64,000 bases of DNA. It comes from Peptoniphilus sp. ING2-D1G (GTDB lineage Bacteria > Bacillota > Clostridia > Tissierellales > Peptoniphilaceae). A program made the position numbers and the translations under genes. The DNA lies in NCBI GenBank assembly GCA_000952975.1, contig LM997412.1:1178001-1242000 (forward strand), in the 5' to 3' direction. The notes under the pieces are model-generated. The model searched no databases. It was not told where the DNA came from and saw only the letters and a list, made by a program, of their open reading frames with translations. Below, piece after piece: positions 38,082-45,818 of the stretch (positions within the stretch are counted from its first letter, which is position 1; every line of letters starts with the position of its first letter).

Positions 38082-39319
38082 GATGTCATCTCCAAAAAAT
38101 TCAGTTGCTTTGCTCCCTCTTCATCTCTTTCACCCATAAAATATTTAAGAGATTCCTTTGAGCTGTATTTTACCCCTCTATAAACACCCATGACGGTTAT
38201 GAAGTTTTTAGCCCTTTTCACGGAGATCTTAAGCACTTTTAAATCATCATATCTCAATGCTGCGAATTTTCTGGATTTTATTATCCTTTTCGCATACCTT
38301 GGTCCAAATCCAGGTATCAAAAGAAGTTCTTCATAGGTCGCTCTATTTATTTCTATGGGAAATTTTTCAAGATTTTCAATCGCCCAATTCATCTTCGGAT
38401 CGATTTTTAAATCAAAGTTGGGATTTTCTGCGGTAAGCAAGTCCGAAGAATTAAAGCCATAAAATCTCATTAAAAAATCAGCTTGATATATTCTATGTTC
38501 CCTCAAAAGAGGAGGTTCCTTTATCTGTGATGTGAGTCTGGAATCTGTTATGGGAATAAAAGCTGAATAGTATACTCGCTTCATAGCAAAGGTATCATAG
38601 AGTTTTTGAGCTCTTGTGATTATTGTTAAATCGTCTTCTTCCGAGGCTCCTACTATCATTTGTGTAGTCTGTCCCGCTCTGACAAAATCCGGTGTGTTTT
38701 TAAATTTTTTTCTGTCTTCTTTATTGTTTTTAAGTTCATCGGATATGAATTTCATCGGAGTAAAAATTTTGTCATAGGATTTTTGAGGAGCAAGTAGTGC
38801 TAAGGCGCTACTGGTTGGCAGTTCTATATTTATACTCATTCTGTCGATTAAATTTCCAAGCTCTCTTATCAGTTCCTCTGAAGACCCGGGAATCGCCTTC
38901 ATGTGTATGTATCCATTAAAATTTTCTCTAAATCTTAAAATTTTAGCCACTTCTATTAATTTCTCCATAGTGTAATCAGGAGATTTTACTATTCCGCTGG
39001 ACAGAAAAAGCCCCTCAATGTAATTTCTCTTGTAGAAATTCACAGTTAAATATACTACTTCTTCAGGTGTGAATTCAGCTCTTTTTACGTCGTTAGTGCA
39101 TCTGTTTATGCAATATTCACAGTTATAAATGCATTTATTGGTATAAAGTATCTTCAAAAGTGAAATACACCTTCCGTCTTCACTCCATGAATGACATATT
39201 CCGCACATACTTGCTGCCCCCAGTCCTCCTTTGTTCTTTCTGTCGGAATTACTCGAAGAACAAGATACATCATATTTGGCGGCATCACTTAATATAGATA
39301 GTTTTTCCATTAATTCCAT
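38078..39319 (-). CDS. radical SAM protein of the putative DNA modification/repair type (TIGR03916)
   Basis: 413 aa from ATG 39319; the longer reading to 39394 would start inside the upstream terminator. AGGTGAT precedes the ATG. Features in order: KYDVSCSSS near residue 16, SMCGICHSWSEDGRC (38-51), radical SAM cluster CIYNCEYC (C63, C67, C70), and C-terminal helix-hairpin-helix LLIPGFGPRYAKRII near residue 330, a DNA-binding type motif. Always found with TIGR03915, as here. The reaction is unknown; names refer to DNA metabolism. Two LexA-like boxes overlap its promoter, which supports a repair role. Confidence 0.88.
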   Translation of the reverse strand: MELMEKLSILSDAAKYDVSCSSSNSDRKNKGGLGAASMCGICHSWSEDGRCISLLKILYTNKCIYNCEYCINRCTNDVKRAEFTPEEVVYLTVNFYKRNYIEGLFLSSGIVKSPDYTMEKLIEVAKILRFRENFNGYIHMKAIPGSSEELIRELGNLIDRMSINIELPTSSALALLAPQKSYDKIFTPMKFISDELKNNKEDRKKFKNTPDFVRAGQTTQMIVGASEEDDLTIITRAQKLYDTFAMKRVYYSAFIPITDSRLTSQIKEPPLLREHRIYQADFLMRFYGFNSSDLLTAENPNFDLKIDPKMNWAIENLEKFPIEINRATYEELLLIPGFGPRYAKRIIKSRKFAALRYDDLKVLKISVKRAKNFITVMGVYRGVKYSSKESLKYFMGERDEEGAKQLNFLEMTS

Positions 39320-39335
39320 ATCATCACCTATACAA

Positions 39336-39374
39336 ATAATAGCATCGAACATACGTTTTGTAAACATATGTTTG
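39336..39374 (-). promoter_or_regulatory. promoter with two SOS (LexA/DinR) boxes
   Basis: Minus strand promoter: TTTACA (39364-39359), spacer 17, TATTAT (39341-39336). On the plus strand, CGAACATACGTTTT (39346-39359) matches the Gram-positive SOS box CGAACRNRYGTTYC at all but the last base and fills the spacer. A second weaker copy, TAAACATATGTTTG (39361-39374), overlaps the -35. LexA bound here would block transcription of the radical-SAM pair. Confidence 0.72.
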
Positions 39375-39394
39375 TTGTTTTTATTTATATACAC

Positions 39395-39428
39395 AAAAAA
39401 GAAAGATATAATATCTTTCTTTTTTGTC
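39395..39428 (-). terminator. terminator after flavodoxin gene
   Basis: Near-perfect palindrome AAAAAAGAAAGATAT..ATATCTTTCTTTTTT; T-run on both strands. Confidence 0.85.
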
Positions 39429-39460
39429 TCATTTTAAATCTTATCAATTAATTTAATTAT

Positions 39461-39994
39461 TTATAGCATTTGTTCTTTAACTAATTTAAGAATGGGTTCT
39501 GTGGATTTAAGGTCTATGAAGTCCACTTTTTTTCCATAGGTTTCAATCATCATATTTACCTCGTCCGTTCTCTCTTCCAGCTTTATTTTTTCAACTTTGA
39601 ATTTCATAAGAGCCCACATCATAATTTTATGAATTAATGTCATATTTGTATAGTCCAAATTACCCCTTAAATGAAAAATCTCCAATTCTCCAAGCAACTC
39701 TTCAGAGAAATTGCTTTTTAATATATCACTGTAATCTGTACTTTCGGGATCAGCAATTCCTACTGTAAATAAAATTTTTTTTGCTTCTTTGCATTTTGAA
39801 TATATGTCTTTGTGCTTAATTCTTCCGGCATAGAGACCCGATCCGAATATTACAATATCATAGGTGGATAAATCCATTTCTTCGACCTTTTCTATAGGGA
39901 ATTTTTCACATCCTATTTGTTCTGCTAAATACTCTGCATACTTCTGAGTAGAACCATACTTTGAATAATAAAATACAACGGTTTTTTTATACAT
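39461..39994 (-). CDS. flavodoxin-domain protein (HemG-like)
   Basis: 177 aa from ATG 39994 (an upstream GTG at 40006 overlaps the AGGGA site). FMN-binding P-loop YYSKYGSTQKYAEYLA, then SGLYAGRIKHKDIYSKCKEAKKI, the pattern of flavodoxin-like quinone-dependent dehydrogenases (HemG group) in clostridia. No membrane segment. A role in electron transfer is likely; a protoporphyrinogen role is not supported here by any nearby haem gene. Confidence 0.82.
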   Translation of the reverse strand: MYKKTVVFYYSKYGSTQKYAEYLAEQIGCEKFPIEKVEEMDLSTYDIVIFGSGLYAGRIKHKDIYSKCKEAKKILFTVGIADPESTDYSDILKSNFSEELLGELEIFHLRGNLDYTNMTLIHKIMMWALMKFKVEKIKLEERTDEVNMMIETYGKKVDFIDLKSTEPILKLVKEQML

Positions 39995-40082
39995 ATATTC
40001 CCTCACATTCTATTTACATTTAATATACTCGGTTTAATTATACACTTTAAAATAGATACTTGCTTTTTGTAAATCCGATTTT

Positions 40083-40114
40083 ACAATAAAAAAAGATCTG
40101 CCATTGCAAATCTT
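40083..40114 (-). terminator. terminator after anti-sigma-type ATPase gene
   Basis: Hairpin AAGATTTGC/GCAGATCTT (one mismatch, minus strand) followed by a seven-T run. Confidence 0.8.
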
Positions 40115-40148
40115 CTTTTAAAATAATAAATTAATAATTGCGTGAAAT

Positions 40149-40541
40149 TCATAATTTTTTTAGCACAGTCACTTCATTTTTATTAAAAATTAAAGAATCT
40201 GATAGAGCTTGTACAATAACGAGTCCTCTTCCACAGCTTTTTCTACTCCTATAGTCATACTCATCAAAATCATACTCTATCCCGTCGCCTTCATCTTCAA
40301 CCTTTATTAAAATTGAGTGTGGTTTTAAATTTATGGTTAAGTTAACGTTTTTACACTTATCGCAGCTATTTCCGTGAACCATTCCGTTTATTATCAGCTC
40401 ATCCAAAATTAGCCTTAGATCAAACATAACCTCTTCGTCAAGTATGTATTTTCTAAGGTCGCAAAGTGTAATATTTAAAAAATCTTTTAATTTTGCAAGA
40501 TCGCTACATATTGTACCGTTAAATTTGTATATGGTGTTCAT
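40149..40541 (-). CDS. anti-sigma-factor-type HATPase (RsbW/SpoIIAB-like fold), promoter displaced by IS
   Basis: 130 aa from ATG 40541; GAGGAA lies 9 bases before it (a GTG at 40550 is too close to that site). GHKL ATPase motifs: N-box LDELIINGMVHGN, G1 EDEGDGIEYD, G2 SCGRGLVIVQAL. The length equals one HATPase_c_2 domain, as in serine kinases that control sigma factors or act in phosphorelays. No anti-anti-sigma or sigma gene is next to it. The first 71 coding bases and 73 upstream bases are part of the 144-bp duplication made by the IS; the coding region here is intact, but the likely promoter now lies on the other side of the IS. Confidence 0.85.
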   Translation of the reverse strand: MNTIYKFNGTICSDLAKLKDFLNITLCDLRKYILDEEVMFDLRLILDELIINGMVHGNSCDKCKNVNLTINLKPHSILIKVEDEGDGIEYDFDEYDYRSRKSCGRGLVIVQALSDSLIFNKNEVTVLKKL

Positions 40542-40614
40542 CGGATTCACTTCCTCGCGATATTCATACCCTCTATTTGCTTATTTAAAACTATGGAAAA
40601 ATTTATGTAATATT
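40471..40614. repeat. 144-bp direct repeat, left copy (IS target duplication)
   Basis: Identical to 42535-42678. It covers the 5' end of the ATPase gene and its upstream sequence, and flanks the IS exactly. Long target duplications of this kind are known for IS1634. Confidence 0.93.
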
Positions 40615-40630
40615 CCCGAGTTTATCACTT
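40615..40630 (+). repeat. left inverted repeat of the IS
   Basis: CCCGAGTTTATCACTT; 15 of 16 bases match the complement of the right end. Confidence 0.9.
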
Positions 40631-40645
40631 CTCTTAGAAAATAAT

Positions 40646-40687
40646 AACCGTGATTCGCTAAATTAAAGCGATTTATCACGGTTTTTC
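40646..40687 (+). terminator. terminator-like hairpin at the left end of the IS
   Basis: AACCGTGA...TCACGGTT with an inner CGCT/AGCG pairing, followed by TTTCTATTTT. Placed before the transposase gene, it would stop transcription coming from outside, a usual way to keep transposase low. Confidence 0.65.
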
Positions 40688-40733
40688 TATTTTTATGCTT
40701 GTTGTATACGGTTGTTTGTGGCATAATTATATT

Positions 40734-42464
40734 ATGGCATATATTATTAAACGAAAAAATAGAGAAGGAAAAGAATACGTCTATCTCGTAGAAGGATACC
40801 GGGACAAGGATAAAGTTCGTCAAAGAACGCTCAAAAGCTATGGCCAACTGGAGGTGTTGGAGCGTAATGAGCCTGGTGCATTTGAAAGATTAAGACGTCA
40901 AGCGAAAGAGGGACTTCTTTCAGAGAAAATTGAAAAAGAAATAAATATCCCATTTCAATTAGATTCTCCCATTTCGAATTCCCTCAAAAATTATGGATGG
41001 ATGTTTTTAGATGATCTTCTTCGTCTTTTGAAAGTCGAAGAAACTCTAAGAGTTGGCTGTCAAGGTCGAAGGTTCAAGTTTGATCCAACCAAAATCTTGA
41101 AACTTCTGGTTTACCAGCGTATTTTAGATCCTGGAAGTAAAACCAAAGCACGTATGAACCAAGATGAACTTTTTGGGGATTGGAAAATATCTTCGAATGA
41201 TATGGATAGAGCTTTAGATGTATTTGCCATGTGTAAAGATGAGCTGCTCCTTACCATGCATCAACAGATTACTCAAACCATAGGACGTACTGCTACGCTT
41301 GTATACTACGATGTCACCAACTACTACTATGAAACAGATCTTGATGATCCAGATGTACTGGATGAAGATGGAGAGATACAGGAAGTAGGAATGCGTAAGC
41401 GTGGTCCAAGTAAAGAACGAAGACCAAATCCTATTGTTCAAATGGGACTGTTCATGGATCAAAACTCCATCCCTATTTCATATGAACTGTTCCCTGGAAA
41501 CCATACCGATCCGATTACCTATCTACCTTCAGCAGAACGAGTGAAAAAACAGTTTGAGATTGAAAGATTAGTCAGCGTAGCGGATAAGGCAATGAACAGT
41601 AAGAAAAACGTATTGGCGATTTACGAACGAGGAGATGGTTGGCTGTTCTCCCAAAAACATCGAGGCAAGCGAGGTGCACCTAAAGATATACAGGAGTTCA
41701 TACTAAAACCAGAAGGTTGGGAATACAACAATCGACAAACCTTCGCAAAAAAGAGTACTATTCGAGAAAGAAACCTTGGAAATGGAGTTGTAGTGAAGGA
41801 GAAAGTTCTAGTTACTTGGAGTGAAGCCTATGCTAAACGAGAGAAAATCCGAAGAGATGGAGCACTTGCTTATGCAGCTTCTCTACGAGATCCAGAAAGA
41901 TATCGTATGACTTGTAAAAAAGGCGGAAAGAAGTATCTTGAGCAATATGTAGTAGATAAACAAACTGGAGAGCGACAAGTATTGCATCCTTTCATAGGAA
42001 TAGATTATGAATTGGTTGATTTTGATGCACAATTTGATGGAATCAACGTTCTGGTAACCAGCGAGTTAAAGATGAGTGATGAGGAAATGATGGCGAACTA
42101 CCGTCAGCTCTACAAAATAGAAGAGTGCTTTAGAATCACAAAGACAGAACTTAAAACCCGACCGGTGTATGTAACAGAAAAAAATCATATTGAAGCACAC
42201 TTTCTAACTTGCTTTATCGCATTGGTGCTCCTTCGAATCGTACAATATTTATTAGATGGAGAATGGAGTGTATCAATAATAGTTGATTCATTAAAAAGTG
42301 CGCTGACAGATGAATTGGGTCAAGGATACATGAAAGTATATGGTAATGAAGATTGGCTTAAAATACTAGAAAAACTAAAGATAGATTGGAAGCAACAGAT
42401 TGTGAAGTTAGAGAAGTTGAAACAATTCGGGAGAGGTTGGTGTACAACAAAGGATTGGAGATAA
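40734..42464 (+). CDS. transposase, IS1634 family
   Basis: 576 aa from ATG 40734 (MAYIIKRKN); an ORF extension to 40695 has no ribosome site. It has the N-terminus KYVYLVEGYRDKDKVRQ-like of this family and DDE-type segments VYYDVTNYYYETD, VADKAMNS and the C-terminal YRQLYKIEECFRITKTEL (the Y-R-E-K region of the IS4-like group). No frameshift or stop, so probably active. Weak ribosome site, typical for transposases. Codon use is slightly richer in G+C than the neighbours. Confidence 0.93.
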   Translation: MAYIIKRKNREGKEYVYLVEGYRDKDKVRQRTLKSYGQLEVLERNEPGAFERLRRQAKEGLLSEKIEKEINIPFQLDSPISNSLKNYGWMFLDDLLRLLKVEETLRVGCQGRRFKFDPTKILKLLVYQRILDPGSKTKARMNQDELFGDWKISSNDMDRALDVFAMCKDELLLTMHQQITQTIGRTATLVYYDVTNYYYETDLDDPDVLDEDGEIQEVGMRKRGPSKERRPNPIVQMGLFMDQNSIPISYELFPGNHTDPITYLPSAERVKKQFEIERLVSVADKAMNSKKNVLAIYERGDGWLFSQKHRGKRGAPKDIQEFILKPEGWEYNNRQTFAKKSTIRERNLGNGVVVKEKVLVTWSEAYAKREKIRRDGALAYAASLRDPERYRMTCKKGGKKYLEQYVVDKQTGERQVLHPFIGIDYELVDFDAQFDGINVLVTSELKMSDEEMMANYRQLYKIEECFRITKTELKTRPVYVTEKNHIEAHFLTCFIALVLLRIVQYLLDGEWSVSIIVDSLKSALTDELGQGYMKVYGNEDWLKILEKLKIDWKQQIVKLEKLKQFGRGWCTTKDWR

Positions 42465-42518
42465 AAACATGGCTAGAAGCTTGGAAATTACAAGTTTCTA
42501 GCCTTCGTTGTATTTTAA

Positions 42519-42534
42519 AAGTGATAAACTCAGG
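42519..42534 (-). repeat. right inverted repeat of the IS
   Basis: AAGTGATAAACTCAGG, complement of the left end with one mismatch. Confidence 0.9.
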
Positions 42535-42605
42535 ATATTTAAAAAATCTTTTAATTTTGCAAGATCGCTACATATTGTACCGTTAAATTTGTATATGGTG
42601 TTCAT
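42535..42605 (-). pseudogene. orphan 5' end of the anti-sigma-type ATPase gene
   Basis: The right copy of the duplication carries the ribosome site, the ATG (42605) and about 23 codons of the ATPase gene; it then runs into the IS end. It is a by-product of insertion, not a functional gene. Confidence 0.85.
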
Positions 42606-42678
42606 CGGATTCACTTCCTCGCGATATTCATACCCTCTATTTGCTTATTTAAAACTATGGAAAAATTTATGTAATATT
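42535..42678. repeat. 144-bp direct repeat, right copy (IS target duplication)
   Basis: Identical to 40471-40614. It lies next to the rubredoxin upstream region. Confidence 0.93.
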
Positions 42679-42707
42679 ATAATAATTTAAAGTTGTTTTT
42701 TTATCAA
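42679..42707 (-). promoter_or_regulatory. stranded promoter, probably the original promoter of the ATPase gene
   Basis: Minus strand TTGATA (42707-42702), spacer 17, TATTAT (42684-42679). The -10 abuts the right direct repeat exactly, so transcription would start in the orphan 5' end and run into the IS instead of the intact gene 2 kb away. Confidence 0.62.
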
Positions 42708-42751
42708 CTTGGGTATGTATTCTTTAGTATGATTTAAGAAAGGAGAACCTC

Positions 42752-42916
42752 ATGGAAAAATACGAATGCAAGTTATGTGGATACATTTATGATCCGGCAA
42801 CAGGTGATGTGGAAACAGGAATCAAACCGGGAACTGCTTTTAAAGATCTTCCCGAAGATTGGGAATGCCCTGTTTGCGGAGCAGGCAAGGATGAATTCGA
42901 AGTTGTTGAAGAATAA
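42752..42916 (+). CDS. rubredoxin
   Basis: 54 aa, the standard length. Iron ligands C6 and C9 ([10 protein letters not shown]) and C39 and C42 ([14 protein letters not shown]). Small electron carrier for superoxide reductase and rubrerythrin. AGGAGAACCTC precedes the ATG. It was the divergent neighbour of the ATPase gene before the IS inserted; only about 70 bases of native upstream sequence remain. A TATGAT at 42728-42733 is the best -10, without a good -35. Confidence 0.96.
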   Translation: MEKYECKLCGYIYDPATGDVETGIKPGTAFKDLPEDWECPVCGAGKDEFEVVEE

Positions 42917-42926
42917 TTAAAATTTG

Positions 42927-42950
42927 ACCCTACATTTATGTAGGGTTTTA
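42927..42950 (+). terminator. terminator after rubredoxin
   Basis: Hairpin ACCCTACA/TGTAGGGT followed by TTTT. Confidence 0.85.
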
Positions 42951-43067
42951 AATTTGATAAATACACTGAATTTATTAGATTTAAGATTCGTAAAATATCT
43001 TTTACTATGAGTTTGTTCAATTTTAAATCTGCTATAACTAACTAAAATATTTAAGAGGAGAAATGCT

Positions 43068-44150
43068 ATGGAATATGTGAATTTAGTTTTTCTGATAGCC
43101 TTTTTTGTCGCTCTTTTGTTTTTTATCTTCTTTCTTAAAAAGAAATCAAAACACAGATTTTTGAAATTTATTTTTTCTTTAATACTATTTATGTCCCTTA
43201 TTCCACTTTTATTTATGAGTTTTCTGCCTATGAATCCCATATCCGAGCCGGAGGGAAACTATGATGTACTAAATGATAGATTCTATATTTCCTTCACTCC
43301 TGTAAAAGGGAATTATGAAACGTCTACAGGCTTAAGAGAAATTCCAATAAACGTTTGGAAGGCTGAAGGATTAAATAATTATACCGGAATTTTAATTTTT
43401 TCTCACGGGGCTAACGGCGTGGATTTGTCCAACGAAGATTTGTTTGTGGATTTAGCCTCAAGAGGATACTATATAATAAGTCTTTCTCATCCCTATCACT
43501 CCTTTGTATCTGAAATGTCCGATGGAAGGAAAATCTTTACAGATCCCGATTTTATGAAAAGTGTAATGAAGTCTCAAAATTCAGAGGACTACATCAATTC
43601 AAAAAAAACTTATGATTCCTGGCTCGCAGTGCGCGAAGATGATATAAACAATATATTAAATACAATATTTGAGGGCGAATTTCCCGATAAGGCAATCGAT
43701 GATGAAAAACCAAATATCTTTTTAGCCGGTCATTCTTTAGGCGGTTCCGCCGTCACGTCAGTAGCAAGAAAAAGACCCGAAGATTTAAAGGGTGTTATAG
43801 CTTTGGAATCTCCTCTTTTTGGAGATATAACAGGTGCAGATGAAAAGGGATTTGTCTTTAATAAAGATAAATATTCAATACCTGTTTTAAACATTTATTC
43901 CGATGCTTCATGGCCTCATCTAAAGGACTGGCCCGCTTACGAAGGAAATCTCCATCTTCTGAATTCAAATTCTTTCGATGTAAGAAATGTCCATATAGAA
44001 GGCATAGGCCATTTAGGTCTTACAGATTTATATTTAACAACTCCTGTGCTTACAAATCTTTTTGATGAGGGGTTGGACAAAAAAGATGCCTATGAAGCCT
44101 TGGAAGAAATAAATAAAGAAATTTTAAAATTTTTAGAAGATTTTAGTTAA
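43068..44150 (+). CDS. membrane-anchored alpha/beta-hydrolase (PAF-acetylhydrolase-like)
   Basis: 360 aa. Two N-terminal membrane helices (LVFLIAFFVALLFFIFFL and FIFSLILFMSLIPLLFMSFL) and an outward or periplasm-facing hydrolase domain: FSHGANGVDLSNEDLF, nucleophile elbow LAGHSLGGSAV (Ser near residue 221), acid near ESPLFGD or YSDASW, and His in EGIGHLGLTD. This pattern resembles the platelet-activating-factor acetylhydrolase group of lipases; substrate unknown. GAGGAGAAATGCT precedes the ATG. Monocistronic. Confidence 0.82.
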   Translation: MEYVNLVFLIAFFVALLFFIFFLKKKSKHRFLKFIFSLILFMSLIPLLFMSFLPMNPISEPEGNYDVLNDRFYISFTPVKGNYETSTGLREIPINVWKAEGLNNYTGILIFSHGANGVDLSNEDLFVDLASRGYYIISLSHPYHSFVSEMSDGRKIFTDPDFMKSVMKSQNSEDYINSKKTYDSWLAVREDDINNILNTIFEGEFPDKAIDDEKPNIFLAGHSLGGSAVTSVARKRPEDLKGVIALESPLFGDITGADEKGFVFNKDKYSIPVLNIYSDASWPHLKDWPAYEGNLHLLNSNSFDVRNVHIEGIGHLGLTDLYLTTPVLTNLFDEGLDKKDAYEALEEINKEILKFLEDFS

Positions 44151-44155
44151 AAAAT

Positions 44156-44192
44156 CCCGGTGATTTAGATATTTAAATCACCGGGTTGTTTT
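44156..44192. terminator. bidirectional terminator
   Basis: Strong hairpin CCCGGTGATTTA/TAAATCACCGGG followed by TTGTTTTTA on the plus strand and by an A/T-rich T-run on the other strand; serves two convergent genes. Confidence 0.9.
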
Positions 44193-44195
44193 TAT

Positions 44196-44894
44196 TCAAA
44201 CAAAAAGCCCTATTACTACCTGATATACTATGGGAATGAACAGTGCAGGTATCATGTTGGCCGTCTTTAAATTCTTTAATTTAAGCATATTAAAGCCGAT
44301 GGCTATTATCAAAATACCTCCAACTCCCGAAATATTTGCAATTAAGGATTCTATAAATATGTCCTTTAAAAAACTTGAGAATAAAACTATCATACCTTGG
44401 TAAATGAACACGAATATACATGAAAATGCAACTCCTATTCCAAAGGATGCAGCAAGCACTACAGCTGTTATTCCGTCAAGTATTCCCTTTGTTATGAGAA
44501 TTGAATTATCTCCTGAAATTCCTGCAGTTATAGATCCTAAAATCGCCATTGAACCGACATTGAATATCAAGGATGCCGACACAAAACCCTCTACAAATTT
44601 CGACCCGCCAGTATCTTTGTTTTTATAGATGAAATTCATCAACTTATCGCCCAAGGAGTTGAATTTTCCCTCAAGGTTTAAAGCGTTTCCTATTGCAACC
44701 CCGATAACCGCAGATATTATCATGAGCACGGTATTTTCAACTTGCATTGATGTGCTGATTCCGATGAATATTATGCAAAGCCCCAAAATGTCCATTATTT
44801 GCTCTTCTAATATCTTGCTGAATTTTTCTCCTATAAAAAGCCCTATTAAGCCCCCTGCCACTATCAATACTACATTTATTAATACTCCTACCAT
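44196..44894 (-). CDS. DUF554 family membrane protein
   Basis: 232 aa, 6-7 membrane helices. Conserved family features: GGLIGLFIGEKF near the start, LGLCIIFIGIS, SGDNSILITKGILDGITAVVLA split near residue 130-150, and IGFNMLKLKNLKTANMIPAL at the end. Members (YdfK type) are thought to be transport-like, but no substrate is known. It starts 2 bases after the glycosylase stop, so the two genes are probably co-transcribed. Confidence 0.9.
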   Translation of the reverse strand: MVGVLINVVLIVAGGLIGLFIGEKFSKILEEQIMDILGLCIIFIGISTSMQVENTVLMIISAVIGVAIGNALNLEGKFNSLGDKLMNFIYKNKDTGGSKFVEGFVSASLIFNVGSMAILGSITAGISGDNSILITKGILDGITAVVLAASFGIGVAFSCIFVFIYQGMIVLFSSFLKDIFIESLIANISGVGGILIIAIGFNMLKLKNLKTANMIPALFIPIVYQVVIGLFV

Positions 44895-44896
44895 TT

Positions 44897-45775
44897 CTAT
44901 TCCTTCCCCAATTTATTTTCTCTTCCATAATAAAATAAATACTGTTGTGCAAATCCGGCTTTATCACCGAATATTTTTCTTCCCGCCTCGGCAATCTTGC
45001 TCTTAGGGGTGCTTTCGTGCAGATATAGCTCCTCCATAACTCTTTTTATCCAAACATCTACAGGAAAGGATTCCGATCTTTTAAAAGCGAATAGTAAAAC
45101 GCAGTCGGCAACCTTAGGTCCCACTCCCGGAAGCTTCATCAGTTCTGCTCTTGCTTCTTCAATGGGAATTTTGTGTATATCATCCATGGCTATCTCTGCG
45201 CCCATTATCATCTTTGCAGTTTCCACAATTCTCTTGTCTCTAAAACCCACCCTTGCATATTCTCTTAGGTCTTCGGCTTTTGCTAAAGACAGCTCCTGGG
45301 GACTTGGAAAACTGAAGTACTCTCTTCCTCTATAGTCTCCGATTTTGGAACCGTACATTCTGGAAATCATATCGACACTCTTTTTTATTCTGTCTATGCC
45401 GTTGTTTGCACTTATGATAAATGTAATTATGGTCTCAAAAGGTTCTTGGTTTAATATCCTTATACCTCTTCCATATTCCATTGCCTTTACCAAAGTTGAG
45501 TCAAAACTTAAAGATTCCCTCAATTCTTTATAATCTCTTAATATATCGAAGTAAGTTAACCATATTCTATAAAAATCTTTTATGCTGCTGTTTTTTATTG
45601 TAACATTGTCAGCCTCATTGGAAATGTTAATTATTTTTCCATAAGCTACATTTGTGTAAGAGCCGTCCTCTTCCTTAAAGGCTCTAAAAGCTTGTCCGCA
45701 ATTAAATATATCCTTAACATCAAAGAAATCAATATCTTCAATGATTAAATCTTCACCTTTCTGCTTTAAATCCAT
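44897..45775 (-). CDS. ogg: 8-oxoguanine DNA glycosylase/AP lyase (OGG1 family)
   Basis: 292 aa. An N-terminal OGG_N-type domain (DFFDVKDIFNCGQAFRAF) precedes the HhH-GPD domain: helix-hairpin-helix LPGVGPKVADC with catalytic K221 and GPD Asp D240 in SFPVDVWIKRVM. ISANNGIDRIKKSV is also family-typical. It removes 8-oxoguanine paired with C. There is no [4Fe-4S] Cys set as in MutY/Nth. AAAGGAAATTT precedes the ATG. Upstream lies rex. Confidence 0.93.
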   Translation of the reverse strand: MDLKQKGEDLIIEDIDFFDVKDIFNCGQAFRAFKEEDGSYTNVAYGKIINISNEADNVTIKNSSIKDFYRIWLTYFDILRDYKELRESLSFDSTLVKAMEYGRGIRILNQEPFETIITFIISANNGIDRIKKSVDMISRMYGSKIGDYRGREYFSFPSPQELSLAKAEDLREYARVGFRDKRIVETAKMIMGAEIAMDDIHKIPIEEARAELMKLPGVGPKVADCVLLFAFKRSESFPVDVWIKRVMEELYLHESTPKSKIAEAGRKIFGDKAGFAQQYLFYYGRENKLGKE

Positions 45776-45796
45776 AAATTTCCTTTCTATATTAAA

Positions 45797-45818
45797 AGAG
45801 AGGTACCATCGTACCTCT
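45797..45818 (-). terminator. weak terminator or processing hairpin between rex and the glycosylase
   Basis: Hairpin AGAGGTAC/GTACCTCT at the rex stop, followed on the minus strand by CTTTTAATA. The T-run is short, so read-through into the glycosylase is likely. Confidence 0.55.

Larger units (their letters stand above)
40615..42534 (+). mobile_element. IS1634-family insertion sequence, 1920 bp, complete
   Basis: Bounded by imperfect 16-base inverted repeats, CCCGAGTTTATCACTT at the left (40615-40630) and the complement of CCTGAGTTTATCACTT at the right (42519-42534), one mismatch. It holds one full transposase gene. The 144-bp direct repeats outside are identical, which points to a fairly recent insertion. 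Internal hairpins lie near both ends (40646-40683, 42471-42503). Confidence 0.93.

Noticed and set aside
42508-42690. Small rightward frame in the right IS flank
   Set aside because: It lies in the duplicated sequence and is a shadow of the orphan ATPase 5' end.
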